Assembly (NCBI GenBank): GCA_963772165.1
Contig: CAVYWA010000012.1
Coordinates: forward strand, 310,001 to 374,000
Length of the DNA: 64,000 nt
Direction: 5' to 3'
From: JAGVPT01 sp963772165
GTDB taxonomy: Bacteria > Bacteroidota > Ignavibacteria > UBA10030 > UBA8401
Under the pieces are notes generated by a model. It did not search any database. It was not told the DNA's origin and saw only the letters and a program-made list of their open reading frames with translations. A program made the position numbers and the translations under genes. This document shows, one piece after another, positions 1-8,130 of the stretch (position 1 is its first letter; every line of letters begins with the position of its first letter).

Positions 1-65
1 ATAATTTTTTTCCGGATAGACGCTTTTATTTTCAAGCGCCGCTGTATTACTTCTTTGTTGATCAT
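1..65 (-). CDS. rplR: 50S ribosomal protein L18, N-terminal fragment
   Basis: Only the first 21 codons lie in the window. They read MINKEVIQRRLKIKASIRKK and on, matching the basic L18 N-terminus (Arg/Lys-rich stretch before the conserved GT..RPRL region, which would lie off the left edge). L18 binds 5S rRNA in the large subunit. It follows rplF after 38 nt, the standard spc-operon order. The call rests on these residues plus position; the rest of the gene is not visible. Confidence 0.85.
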   Translation of the reverse strand, partial: MINKEVIQRRLKIKASIRKKI

Positions 66-103
66 ACGTACTCTTATCAATACCTGTGGATCGTGCCCGT
101 TAT

Positions 104-655
104 TTATTTCGCGCCGACGGTCGCCGCTGTCTTGCCCGCTTTTCTGCGGATGTACTCGCCTTCGTACTTAATTCCTTTTCCTTTGTACGGCTCGGGCGGA
201 CGGAGCGAGCGTATCTTCGCTGCGACGAGCCCGACGAGCTGCTTGTCGATGCCGCTGATCACGATGCTCGTCTGCGTCGGCGCTTCAATCTTGATCGAAT
301 CGGGAGGCCGGAATGCGATGGGATGAGAGTATCCAAGCGCGAGCTGCAACACCTTGCCTCTCAGCTCCGCACGATACCCGACGCCGACGATCTCCAGCTT
401 ACGGCTGAAACCCGCCGTAACTCCGGTGACCATATTTGCGATCAGCGCGCGGAATAATCCGTGCAGCGAGCGCTGTTCTTTGAAATCGGAGTGCCGGGAG
501 ACAAGAACCTCTTCCCCCTTGACCTCGACGGTGACATCGGGATGAATAGCCACAGAGAGCTCACCTTTGGCACCGGTGACTTTCACGCTGCCGTTCTTCA
601 CTTCGACTTTCACTCCCTTAGGAATGACTACTGGTTTTCTGCCGATTCGCGACAC
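104..655 (-). CDS. rplF: 50S ribosomal protein L6
   Basis: 183 aa, full length for L6, which sits near the factor-binding site of the large subunit. The N-terminus MSRIGRKPVVIPKGVKV and the C-terminal signature PEPYKGKGIKYEGEYIRRKA (from about residue 154) are both typical. The start is a GTG at 653-655, supported by an AAGGAG eight bases upstream. It lies between rpsH (47 nt upstream) and rplR in the spc gene order. Confidence 0.97.
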   Translation of the reverse strand: MSRIGRKPVVIPKGVKVEVKNGSVKVTGAKGELSVAIHPDVTVEVKGEEVLVSRHSDFKEQRSLHGLFRALIANMVTGVTAGFSRKLEIVGVGYRAELRGKVLQLALGYSHPIAFRPPDSIKIEAPTQTSIVISGIDKQLVGLVAAKIRSLRPPEPYKGKGIKYEGEYIRRKAGKTAATVGAK

Positions 656-702
656 TGTAAGACTCCTTCAAACTCTTTTTCTGAACTGAAAAATCAATTG
701 TG

Positions 703-1098
703 TTACCAGACGTAAAACAATACCTCGCCGCCGACATTTTCCTTCCGCGCCTGCTTATCGGTCATCAATCCTTTTGACGTTGAGACGACCGCAACACCAA
801 GGCCGTTATTAACACGCGGCAGTGCTCCGGCATTATGATACCGGCGGATGCCGGGGCGGCTGATGCGCCGCAACCCAGTGATCACGCTGTTCGTATCGTT
901 GTACTTCAGCTGGATGCGGATCACTCCCTGCTTCTTGTCTTCAACGGTCGTGAAATTGGCGATGAATTTCTGCTCCAACAGGATGCGTGTAATTTCCTTC
1001 TTTAAGTTTGAAGCAGGAACGTCGACCTTTTTATGGCGCGCACGCACGGCATTTCGAACTCGTGTGAGATAATCGGCTATCGGATCGGACATTGACAT
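703..1098 (-). CDS. rpsH: 30S ribosomal protein S8
   Basis: 131 aa. S8 binds helix 21 of 16S rRNA and in many bacteria represses the spc operon. The N-terminus MSMSDPIADYLTRVRNA and the C-terminal GGEVLFYVW signature are diagnostic. The frame stays open upstream to 1221, but the ATG at 1096-1098 is chosen because an AGGAG lies 11 nt before it and the length then matches the family. A second ATG two codons later is possible but sits further from the AGGAG. Confidence 0.96.
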   Translation of the reverse strand: MSMSDPIADYLTRVRNAVRARHKKVDVPASNLKKEITRILLEQKFIANFTTVEDKKQGVIRIQLKYNDTNSVITGLRRISRPGIRRYHNAGALPRVNNGLGVAVVSTSKGLMTDKQARKENVGGEVLFYVW

Positions 1099-1144
1099 TG
1101 AATTTCGTTCTCCTAATTTTTTCTCATCGCTGCCGCGAAAAAGG

Positions 1145-1330
1145 TTACCAGCTTGCCTTCGTGACTCCCGGAATTTTTCCGTCGAGCGCCATGGAACGGA
1201 AGCAGAGCCTGCAAACGCCAAACTTCCTCATGTATGCCCGGGATCGGCCGCAGATACCGCACCGGTTGTGCTTCTGGGTCGGATGTTTCGGTGTTTTCTT
1301 TGACTTCACAACCATCGCTAATCGTGCCAC
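1145..1330 (-). CDS. rpsN: 30S ribosomal protein S14, zinc-binding short form
   Basis: 61 aa, the short type Z form of S14. Two Cys pairs, CGIC and CRLC, form the zinc ribbon, and the end GKIPGVTKASW is typical. The start is GTG at 1328-1330, with AAGGAG five bases upstream; an internal ATG at 1315 would remove the conserved first residues. It lies 15 nt after rplE and 46 nt before rpsH. Confidence 0.95.
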   Translation of the reverse strand: MARLAMVVKSKKTPKHPTQKHNRCGICGRSRAYMRKFGVCRLCFRSMALDGKIPGVTKASW

Positions 1331-1345
1331 GAACGCTCCTTGAAA

Positions 1346-2017
1346 TTAGTTTGCTTTTTGAACTGTGTCGCGCTTGACGAACGGCATACCGAATCCTTTG
1401 AGCAGCTCCATCGCCTCAAGGTCAGTCTTCGCCGTCGTCACGAACGTGATATCCATACCGTTAATCTTCGCAACCTTATCGGCGTCGATCTCGCGGAAAA
1501 TAATTTGCTCCTTGATGCCAAGCGTGTAATTGCCGCGCCCGTCAAACGACCGGTCAGGAACGCCGCGAAAATCCCGAATCTGCGGCATGGCAACGCTCAC
1601 CAGCCGGTCCAGAAATTCATACATCTGCCTGCCGCGCAGCGTCACGCGGGCTCCGATGGGAACGCCCTGGCGAAGTTTAAAATTGGAGATAGCTTTTTTT
1701 GCTTTGGTGATCGCCGGTTTCTGTCCGGTGATCAGCTCTAATTCTTTTGCTGCCGTCTCGAGCAGTTTTGCGTCCTGAGTTGCAGCGCCGATGCCCATGT
1801 TGAGTGAAATTTTTTCCAGCCGCGGCACTTGCATGACGCTTTTATAGTTGAACCGCTTCATCATGGCCGGCGCGAGGTCCTTCTTGTACATTTCCAGCAA
1901 ACGGGGATACACCCCTGCCTCATGGATGTGCGAAGCCTTCGCCTCTTTCGATTCCTGTTTCTGAGATGGCTTCTTTTCTTTTGGTTTCTCTTTTGGTTTT
2001 TCTTTTTCTTTTGCCAT
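1346..2017 (-). CDS. rplE: 50S ribosomal protein L5 with charged N-terminal extension
   Basis: 223 aa against about 180 for most L5 proteins. The L5 core begins near residue 35 (YPRLLEMYKKDL) and includes VPRLEKISLNMGIG and DFRGVPDRSFDGRGNYTLGI. L5 binds 5S rRNA in the central protuberance. The first about 30 residues are a low-complexity Lys/Glu/Pro tail (MAKEKEKPKEKPKEKKPSQK and on). No ATG is found at the start of the core in this frame, so the extension looks genuinely translated. Confidence 0.96.
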   Translation of the reverse strand: MAKEKEKPKEKPKEKKPSQKQESKEAKASHIHEAGVYPRLLEMYKKDLAPAMMKRFNYKSVMQVPRLEKISLNMGIGAATQDAKLLETAAKELELITGQKPAITKAKKAISNFKLRQGVPIGARVTLRGRQMYEFLDRLVSVAMPQIRDFRGVPDRSFDGRGNYTLGIKEQIIFREIDADKVAKINGMDITFVTTAKTDLEAMELLKGFGMPFVKRDTVQKAN

Positions 2018-2094
2018 TGTATTACACTTTCAAGTGTGCGCTATGTTATTCGCATAGCGCCGTTTATCTGTCCGGAAAATTCATCCGCCCGGGG

Positions 2095-2418
2095 TTAAAA
2101 CATTTCGCCGCAGTTACGGCAGATCCTCATTGATTTCTTTTTGCCCGAGGTTGCGTCGGTAACATGCTTGTGCCCAACCCGCGTCGCCGTGTTGCATTTC
2201 GGGCACTTCACCATCACGTTCGACGAGTTGACCGACGCTTCCTTCTGAACAACGCCTCCCTGGGGGTTGCGCTGTGAAGGGCGCGTATGCCTTTTAATAA
2301 TGTTGACCCCTTCCACAATGACTCTGTTGGTCACGGGAAACACTTTCAGCACTTTCCCTTCTTTGCCTGTGTTGTTCCCGGACTTTACGATGACGACATC
2401 ATCTTTTCGAACATGCAT
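2095..2418 (-). CDS. rplX: 50S ribosomal protein L24
   Basis: 107 aa. L24 is an early-assembly protein of the large subunit with an N-terminal KOW domain (VRKDDVVIVKSGNNTGKEGKV). The C-terminal third carries two Cys pairs, CPKC and CRNC, that could bind zinc, as in the C+ forms found in some bacteria. It lies 20 nt after rplN and 77 nt before rplE. Confidence 0.95.
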   Translation of the reverse strand: MHVRKDDVVIVKSGNNTGKEGKVLKVFPVTNRVIVEGVNIIKRHTRPSQRNPQGGVVQKEASVNSSNVMVKCPKCNTATRVGHKHVTDATSGKKKSMRICRNCGEMF

Positions 2419-2438
2419 AGCGACACTCTCGATTATCG

Positions 2439-2807
2439 TTAGAGCACTTCTGGTGCTAATGAAACAATTTTCATAAACTGCTTTTCCCGGAGTTCGCGTG
2501 CAACCGGGCCGAAGATGCGCGTTCCCCGCGGTTCATTCAGCGGCGTGATTAAAACGACGGCATTCTCGTCAAAACGAATGAATGATCCGTCTTTCCGTCC
2601 GACCTCTTTCTTCGTTCGAACGACAACGGCGCGAGACACTTCGCCCTTTTTCACGCCGGCACCGGGTATTGCCGATTTTACGGACACGACGACCAGGTCG
2701 CCGACGCTTGCATACCGCCGGTCATGACCGCCCAGGATGCGAATACAACGCACTTTTTTCGCACCCGAGTTATCTGCAACCACTAAATTTGTTTCTTCCT
2801 GAATCAT
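2439..2807 (-). CDS. rplN: 50S ribosomal protein L14
   Basis: 122 aa, the usual L14 length. L14 contacts 16S rRNA at an intersubunit bridge. The start MIQEETNLVVADNSGAKKV and the internal GDLVVVSVKSA and PRGTRIFGPVARELR segments are characteristic. The open frame continues upstream to 2864 through rpsQ, but the ATG at 2805-2807 has an AGGAG about six bases upstream and gives the family length. Confidence 0.97.
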   Translation of the reverse strand: MIQEETNLVVADNSGAKKVRCIRILGGHDRRYASVGDLVVVSVKSAIPGAGVKKGEVSRAVVVRTKKEVGRKDGSFIRFDENAVVLITPLNEPRGTRIFGPVARELREKQFMKIVSLAPEVL

Positions 2808-2827
2808 GACACGCTCCTGAAAGTCGA

Positions 2828-3088
2828 TTACTTCGCCTTTGCTACCACCTCTACCAAGCGCCATCGTTTATTTTTGCTGAGGGGGCGCGTTTCCATAATG
2901 CGCACCATATCGCCGAGGCCGGCTTCGCCTTTTTCATCGTGCGCCATGAGTTTCGTTGTGCGGCGAAAATATTTTTTGTAGAGCGCATGGGGCACGCGCC
3001 GTTCAATCGCAACGACAATACTTTTCATCATTTTCGTGCTGACAACTTTTCCAACGCGCGTTTTTCGTCGAGTCGTTCTAGTTTCCAT
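2828..3088 (-). CDS. rpsQ: 30S ribosomal protein S17
   Basis: 86 aa. S17 binds 16S rRNA early in small-subunit assembly. The segments RVGKVVSTKMMKSIVVAIER and GDMVRIMETRPLSKNKRWRL are the S17 signature. It lies between rpmC (25 nt upstream) and rplN (20 nt downstream). Confidence 0.96.
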   Translation of the reverse strand: METRTTRRKTRVGKVVSTKMMKSIVVAIERRVPHALYKKYFRRTTKLMAHDEKGEAGLGDMVRIMETRPLSKNKRWRLVEVVAKAK

Positions 3089-3113
3089 TATGTCCCGGTC
3101 TCCGTTACTCTGA

Positions 3114-3323
3114 TTATGGCTTAGTCGCTGCCGCTTTGCGCTTTCGCTGATTCAACATCGTCATCATACGCGCGATGTCGCGGCGAATGAGCTTGAGTTT
3201 CGCCGTATTCTCAATCTGTTTCGTCGCCTGCTGAAATTTCATGTGCGCGAGCGATTCTTTGTCGTCGGCGATTCTTTTTACCAGCTCCGAATCAGAGAGG
3301 TCTTTTATTTCAAACGTTTTCAT
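3114..3323 (-). CDS. rpmC: 50S ribosomal protein L29
   Basis: 69 aa with the two-helix L29 pattern: ELVKRIADDKESLAHMKFQQ followed by KLKLIRRDIARMMTMLNQR. L29 lies near the peptide exit tunnel, where targeting factors dock. Its ATG overlaps the rplP stop codon by 4 nt (ATGA), so the two genes are probably translationally coupled. Confidence 0.95.
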   Translation of the reverse strand: MKTFEIKDLSDSELVKRIADDKESLAHMKFQQATKQIENTAKLKLIRRDIARMMTMLNQRKRKAAATKP

Positions 3324-3763
3324 GGTCGTGGCGTATTCAATGAATGAGCATCGTAATCGATTCGGGTGACGAACTTTGTCTTGATCGGCAGCTTGTGGGC
3401 GGCGAGCGTCAATGCTTCCTTCGCCATTTCCTTCCGCACCCCGCCAATTTCAAACATCACGCGTCCGGGCTTGATCACGACGACCCAGAATTCCGGATTT
3501 CCTTTGCCGCTTCCCATACGGGTCTCGGCCGGTTTTTTCGTGACCGGCTTATCCGGGAAAATTCTGATCCATACTTTTCCTTCGCGCTTCATCATCCGTG
3601 TCAGAGCAACGCGCGAGGCTTCGATTTGGCGCTGCGTAATCCAGCCGGGCTCCATCGCCTTCAGCCCGAAATCGCCGAACGCGATCGTGGCGCCCCGCGT
3701 CGCCTTGCCGCGCATGCGTCCGCGCTGCGCTTTTCTGTACTTCACTCTCTTCGGCATTAACAT
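3320..3763 (-). CDS. rplP: 50S ribosomal protein L16
   Basis: 147 aa. L16 supports tRNA accommodation at the A site. The N-terminal MPKRVKYRKAQRGRMRGKA and the central VWIRIFPDKPVTKKPAETRM and GKGNPEFWVVV segments are diagnostic. Two ATGs two codons apart are possible starts; the first is preferred because GGAG lies about ten bases before it. The 3' end overlaps rpmC by 4 nt. Confidence 0.96.
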   Translation of the reverse strand: MLMPKRVKYRKAQRGRMRGKATRGATIAFGDFGLKAMEPGWITQRQIEASRVALTRMMKREGKVWIRIFPDKPVTKKPAETRMGSGKGNPEFWVVVIKPGRVMFEIGGVRKEMAKEALTLAAHKLPIKTKFVTRIDYDAHSLNTPRP

Positions 3764-3809
3764 AATTTGTCATCTCCAATATCATATCGTGCAATGAAAC
3801 TTCGCAACG

Positions 3810-4448
3810 CTACCGCGCGGCGTTCCCGAGGACTTCGCCCTTGCAAATCCACACCTTTACGCCGATCAAACCGTAGATCGTCTGCGCCGTTGCGTTGGCG
3901 TAATCGATGTCGGCCCTGAGGGTGTGCAGCGGAATTCGTCCTTCTTTATACTGCTCGCGTCTGGCCATTTCAGCGCCGCCGAGACGGCCGCTGCACATCA
4001 CGCGAACGCCTTCCGCTCCCATACGCATCGCAGCCGTGATTCCCTGCTTCATCGCACGGCGGAACGAAATGCGTCCTTCGAGCTGCGAGGCGATGTTTTC
4101 CGCAACCAGCTGTGCATCTAATTCCGGCCGCTTAATCTCGCTGATGAGGATCTTCACTTCTTTACTTGTAATTTTCTTGAGCTCTTCTTCAAGCTGTGAG
4201 ATTTCTTTTCCGCTTTTGCCGATCACAATGCCCGGGCGTGATGTATGAATAGTAATGCGTGCGTTCTTCGGGGTCCGCTCGATTTGAATCCGGGAGATCC
4301 CGGCTTTTTTCAGCCGGTTGCGGACATAGCTTCGAATCATGACATCTTCATTGAGTTTCGCGGCAAAACCTTTTTCATCATACCAATTTGAATCCCACGT
4401 CTTGATGACGCCTAATCGAAAGCCGACCGGGTGTGTTTTTTGTCCCAC
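3810..4448 (-). CDS. rpsC: 30S ribosomal protein S3
   Basis: 212 aa. S3 lies at the mRNA entry channel. MGQKTHPVGFRLGVIKTWDS opens the protein, a KH domain with the GIVIGKSGKEI loop follows, and the C-terminal domain has GRLGGAEMARRE and the DIDYANATAQTIYG segment. The start is GTG at 4446-4448 with an AGGAG just upstream. It lies between rplV (61 nt) and rplP (46 nt). Confidence 0.97.
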   Translation of the reverse strand: MGQKTHPVGFRLGVIKTWDSNWYDEKGFAAKLNEDVMIRSYVRNRLKKAGISRIQIERTPKNARITIHTSRPGIVIGKSGKEISQLEEELKKITSKEVKILISEIKRPELDAQLVAENIASQLEGRISFRRAMKQGITAAMRMGAEGVRVMCSGRLGGAEMARREQYKEGRIPLHTLRADIDYANATAQTIYGLIGVKVWICKGEVLGNAAR

Positions 4449-4509
4449 TGTGTTCTCCTAAAGCCGGAATAATATAATGGTTGTCATACAACGCCTTGTG
4501 GTGTTGGAC

Positions 4510-4866
4510 TTATTTCTTTTTCGTTTCACGCTGAGCAACAACAATCGTCACATGGTTTGAGCGCTTCAGCATCCTGAATGCGCGTCCCATCGGAGCGGGC
4601 AGAATTCTTTTCATCATGGCGCCGCCGTCCACAAAACATTCCTTCACGTAAATGTCGTCGGTGTCGATCCGTCCGGCATCGTCCTTGTTCTGAAGGTTCG
4701 AGATCGCCGACCGCAGCACTTTTTCTGCCGTTTTCGATGCATGTTTCGGGGAGAAGTGAAGGATGTTGAGCGCCTCGCCGACCGATTTTCCGCGGATCAA
4801 ATCGACCACCAGCCGCATCTTGCGCGGCGACGTTCCGATGTACCTGTTAATTGCTTTTGCTTCCAT
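4510..4866 (-). CDS. rplV: 50S ribosomal protein L22
   Basis: 118 aa. L22 lines the peptide exit tunnel with an extended beta hairpin. The segments IGTSPRKMRLVVDLIRGKSV and KECFVDGGAMMKRILPAPMG match the family, the second being the hairpin region. The gene is in the S10 operon between rpsS and rpsC. Confidence 0.96.
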   Translation of the reverse strand: MEAKAINRYIGTSPRKMRLVVDLIRGKSVGEALNILHFSPKHASKTAEKVLRSAISNLQNKDDAGRIDTDDIYVKECFVDGGAMMKRILPAPMGRAFRMLKRSNHVTIVVAQRETKKK

Positions 4867-4897
4867 GAAAAACTCCAGAATCTGTACGCTAATGTTC

Positions 4898-5191
4898 TTA
4901 TTCAGCCGGTGTTGTCGTTGTCGCTTCCGTTCTCAAACCGGGGTGAGCCCGGAAAATTCTTGTCGGCGCAAATTCGCCGAGTTTGTGTCCGACCATCGAT
5001 TCCTGAATGTACACGGGGATGAACTTGTTCCCGTTGTGCACGGCAAACGTGTGGCCGACAAAATCAGGAGCGATGGTTGATGAACGGGACCATGTTTTGA
5101 TCACCTGTTTCCTGTTGCTCTTGTTCAGCGCTTCGATTTTTGCCTGCAGCTTGGCATCGATGAACGGTCCCTTTTTTACTGATCGGCTCAT
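4898..5191 (-). CDS. rpsS: 30S ribosomal protein S19
   Basis: 97 aa. S19 lies in the head of the small subunit and pairs with S13. MSRSVKKGPFIDAKL at the start and the core GHTFAVHNGNKFIPVYI then MVGHKLGEFAPTRIFRAH are diagnostic. It starts 13 nt after rplB. Confidence 0.97.
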   Translation of the reverse strand: MSRSVKKGPFIDAKLQAKIEALNKSNRKQVIKTWSRSSTIAPDFVGHTFAVHNGNKFIPVYIQESMVGHKLGEFAPTRIFRAHPGLRTEATTTTPAE

Positions 5192-5204
5192 AGGCTTCTA
5201 CTCT

Positions 5205-6029
5205 TTACTTGCGGCGTTTAACAATGTATTGACTGGATGTTTTTTTCTTCTTGCGCGTTTTCAATCCCTTGGATTTCTGGCCCCAGGGACTGACCGGATG
5301 ACCGCCGCCCGAAGTCTTGCCTTCACCGCCGCCCATCGGATGGTCGACCGGGTTCATGGCGACGCCGCGGACGTGTGAACGAAGTCCGAGCCAGCGCGAG
5401 CGGCCGGCTTTTCCAACACTGATTTTTTCATGGTCGATGTTGCCGAGCATTCCGATCGTTGCGTAGCATCCGCTGCGGATATTGCGAATTTCGCCCGAGG
5501 GGAATTTGAGAAGAACGAAATCGCCCTCTTTCGCCTGCACGACCGCGAAGTTGCCCGCACTCCGCGCGATTTGCCCCCCTTTGCCTTCCCGCATTTCAAT
5601 ATTGTGGATCTGCGTGTTAACGGGAATGGCCTTCAACGGCATCGCATTTCCCGTCTTAATTTCCACTTCGTTTCCTGCGACGATTTGGTCGTTCACTTTC
5701 AAACCTTCCGGCGCGAGGATGTACCGCTTCTCGCCGTCGGTGTATTGCACGAGCGCAATACGCGTGGAGCGATTCGGATCATACTGAATCGACATCACTT
5801 TCGCAGGAATATCCCGCTTCTCCCGCTTGAAATCGATCATCCGGTACCTGCGCTTGTGCCCGCCGCCGCGATGCCGCGAGGTGACCCGACCGTAGCTGTT
5901 CCGCCCGCCGGATTTCTTTATCGGCCCGAGGAGCGATTTTTCGGGAGTCGACTTCGTGATCTCTTCGAAGGTCGAGATGGTGTAGTATCGCGTCGCTGCG
6001 GTTGTCGGTTTTAATTTTCGTAATGCCAT
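5205..6029 (-). CDS. rplB: 50S ribosomal protein L2
   Basis: 274 aa, full length. L2 is needed for subunit joining and peptidyl transferase activity. The catalytic-site loop region MNPVDHPMGGGEGKTSGGGH near the C-terminus carries the invariant His. The N-terminal segment GRVTSRHRGGGHKRRYRMID is equally typical. It lies in the S10 gene order between rplW and rpsS. Confidence 0.98.
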   Translation of the reverse strand: MALRKLKPTTAATRYYTISTFEEITKSTPEKSLLGPIKKSGGRNSYGRVTSRHRGGGHKRRYRMIDFKREKRDIPAKVMSIQYDPNRSTRIALVQYTDGEKRYILAPEGLKVNDQIVAGNEVEIKTGNAMPLKAIPVNTQIHNIEMREGKGGQIARSAGNFAVVQAKEGDFVLLKFPSGEIRNIRSGCYATIGMLGNIDHEKISVGKAGRSRWLGLRSHVRGVAMNPVDHPMGGGEGKTSGGGHPVSPWGQKSKGLKTRKKKKTSSQYIVKRRK

Positions 6030-6055
6030 AACTCTGCTTTCGTTGCTTGTTGCTG

Positions 6056-6346
6056 TTACGCGTTTTCGAAGAAGTCGATCTTCTGGTCCTGCTTCAGCGT
6101 CACAATTGCCTTTTTGAAGTCCGCCCGTTTGCCGGGAATTCGTCCGCGCTTCGTCATCTGCGCTTTATGCTTTCCTTTTGAACGGATCGTCCGGATACTC
6201 ACGACGGTCACGTTGAATTTTTTCTCGATGGCGCGAGCGATGTCAATCTTGTTTGCGGTGATGTCCACTTCAAATGCGTACTGGCGTTTTTCCGCAAGCG
6301 CAGTCATCTTCTCGGTAATCAGCGGTCGTTTTAAAATTGCACTCAT
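6056..6346 (-). CDS. rplW: 50S ribosomal protein L23
   Basis: 96 aa. L23 is the docking site at the exit tunnel for trigger factor and signal recognition particle. LKRPLITEKMTALAEKRQYA, the NKIDIARAIEKKFNVTV segment and GRIPGKRADFKKAIVTL match the family. It is 12 nt downstream of rplD. Confidence 0.96.
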   Translation of the reverse strand: MSAILKRPLITEKMTALAEKRQYAFEVDITANKIDIARAIEKKFNVTVVSIRTIRSKGKHKAQMTKRGRIPGKRADFKKAIVTLKQDQKIDFFENA

Positions 6347-6358
6347 CGGTAGCTCGTT

Positions 6359-6988
6359 TTAATTGGAAAACGTTTTCTGAAGAATATCCACCGCACTCTT
6401 TTGCATGACAAGCACGGCGCTGTCTACAATTTCATACGTTGATGCTTTGGCGGCCTCGAGAATGTTGAGCTTGGGAATGTTTCGACCGGATTTCAAAACA
6501 TTGTCATCTTTTTTGGGGACAAGGAATAATACTTTCTTCGAAGCGACCTGAAGCGCCTTGAGCACTCCGGCGAGTTCCTTCGTCTTCGGCGCATCGAAAC
6601 TGAAATCCTCCACGACGACAATGCTTGATTCCTTCGCTTTATATGCCAATGCCGACTTCCGCGCAATGCGTTTGACCTTTGCCGGCAGCTTGACTTCATA
6701 ATCATGCGGGTGAGGACCGAACACGGTTCCGCCGCCTGCCATCAACGGGGAACGGCTCGTGCCCTGGCGCGCGCGTCCGGTTTTCTTCTGCGCAAACGGT
6801 TTCTTGCCGCCGCCGCGGACATCGCCGCGTTCTTTCGTTTGATGTGTACCCTGCCTCTGGTTGGCCATGTACGAACGGACCGCCATATAAATCGCATGGT
6901 CGTTCGGCGTCACTTCGAAGATCTCGGGTGCAAGCGTCACCGTCTCGCCGGACTTCGTTCCATCTTTCTTAAGCACTTCAACTTTCAT
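6359..6988 (-). CDS. rplD: 50S ribosomal protein L4
   Basis: 209 aa. L4 reaches into the exit tunnel and in some bacteria represses the S10 operon. RQGTHQTKERGDVRGGGKKP and the GTSRSPLMAGGGTVFGPHP loop are the conserved tunnel-extension residues. It lies 36 nt after rplC. No S10-leader-like structure was identified upstream. Confidence 0.96.
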   Translation of the reverse strand: MKVEVLKKDGTKSGETVTLAPEIFEVTPNDHAIYMAVRSYMANQRQGTHQTKERGDVRGGGKKPFAQKKTGRARQGTSRSPLMAGGGTVFGPHPHDYEVKLPAKVKRIARKSALAYKAKESSIVVVEDFSFDAPKTKELAGVLKALQVASKKVLFLVPKKDDNVLKSGRNIPKLNILEAAKASTYEIVDSAVLVMQKSAVDILQKTFSN

Positions 6989-7024
6989 TATCGTTGTACT
7001 TTCTTTTTCGACGTCGTTTGAAGT

Positions 7025-7645
7025 TTACTTCGTAATCTCAACGTAGGTATTAATCGCGCCGGGAACGGAGCCTTTCACAAGAATGAGATTCGACTCCAGG
7101 ATCACCTGCACGACCGTCAAATTTTTCACCGTCACATTCTTGAACCCCATCCTCCCGGCCATGCGCATTCCTTTAAATACCCTCGACGGATACGACGAAG
7201 AACCGATGGAGCCCGGCGCGCGGACGCGGTCGGACTGCCCGTGCGTGGTCATTCCAACACCGGAAAAATGGTGCCGGCGGACAACACCCTGAAACCCTTT
7301 GCCTTTGGATTTTGCCGTTACGGATACTTTATCGCCTTTCGTGAAGAGGTCGACTTTCACTTCTTTTCCGATCGCGATATCGCCCGCTTTAAAATCGCGG
7401 AATTCTTTCAGCAGCCGCAGCGCCTTCACGTTCGCTTTCGCAAAATGACCCTTCGCAGGCTTGTTAACGAGGCGGTCCGGTTTTTCATCAAAACCGAGCT
7501 GGACGGCCTCGTATCCGTCTTTTGCCTTCGTTCGGATCTGAGTTACATAACAAGGACCCGCTTCGATCACGGTGCACGGAATCGAAACCCCGTTATCATC
7601 GAAGATGCTTGTCATGCCGACTTTTTTTCCTAATATGCCACTCAC
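7025..7645 (-). CDS. rplC: 50S ribosomal protein L3
   Basis: 206 aa. L3 reaches toward the peptidyl transferase centre and nucleates 23S assembly. MSGILGKKVGMTSIFDDNG opens it and the GKGFQGVVRRHHFSGVGMTT loop is diagnostic. The start is GTG at 7643-7645 with AAGGAG eight bases upstream. The 113-nt gap to rpsJ holds an imperfect stem with CCGACG/CGTCGG arms near 7710-7738. Confidence 0.96.
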   Translation of the reverse strand: MSGILGKKVGMTSIFDDNGVSIPCTVIEAGPCYVTQIRTKAKDGYEAVQLGFDEKPDRLVNKPAKGHFAKANVKALRLLKEFRDFKAGDIAIGKEVKVDLFTKGDKVSVTAKSKGKGFQGVVRRHHFSGVGMTTHGQSDRVRAPGSIGSSSYPSRVFKGMRMAGRMGFKNVTVKNLTVVQVILESNLILVKGSVPGAINTYVEITK

Positions 7646-7758
7646 GGTATAAACTCCTTCGGTATCTGCACTTTTTGAGAAACCGGTTAGCCAAAAATCT
7701 TTATCTGACCGACGACCCGTTCACGAGAGAGGCCGTCGGTTGCACTCCTTGTCAAACG

Positions 7759-8067
7759 CTACACCTTTATTTCGACGTCGACGCCCGCGGGAAGGTCGAG
7801 CTTCATCAAGGCATCGACTGTTTTCGTGCCGGAGGTGAGAATGTCGATGAGGCGCTTGTGGGCCCGCGTCTCGAATTGTTCACGCGACTTTTTATCGACG
7901 TGCGGCGAACGCAGCACGGTATAGAGCGTGCGTTTCGTCGGCAGCGGAATCGGTCCGGAAACAACCGCACCCGTGGATTTCACCGTCTTGATGATCTTCT
8001 CAGCCGATTTATCGATCAGGTTATGATCGTACGATTTTAATTTGATGCGAATTTTTTGACCAGCCAC
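7759..8067 (-). CDS. rpsJ: 30S ribosomal protein S10
   Basis: 102 aa. S10 lies in the 30S head and, with NusB, also acts in antitermination (known for the family). MAGQKIRIKLKSYDHNLIDK and the conserved GPIPLPTKRTLYTVLRSPHV segment settle the call. The start is GTG at 8065-8067, with GGAG six bases upstream. A strong GC hairpin (8083-8113) separates it from tuf. Confidence 0.97.
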   Translation of the reverse strand: MAGQKIRIKLKSYDHNLIDKSAEKIIKTVKSTGAVVSGPIPLPTKRTLYTVLRSPHVDKKSREQFETRAHKRLIDILTSGTKTVDALMKLDLPAGVDVEIKV

Positions 8068-8082
8068 TTGGAACTCCGTGCG

Positions 8083-8113
8083 AGCCGCATCCCGCTCGTA
8101 GCGGGACGCGGTT
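8083..8113 (-). repeat. GC-rich intercistronic hairpin between tuf and rpsJ
   Basis: On the minus strand the arms CCGCGTCCCGCT and AGCGGGATGCGG pair around an ACG loop, with one G-T wobble. No T-run follows, so it does not look like an intrinsic terminator. It may be an RNA-processing or stability element, or a copy of the GC palindrome also seen at 17023, 22992, 24578 and 24908. Confidence 0.7.
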
Positions 8114-8130
8114 CAAAAGTTAAACAGCTT

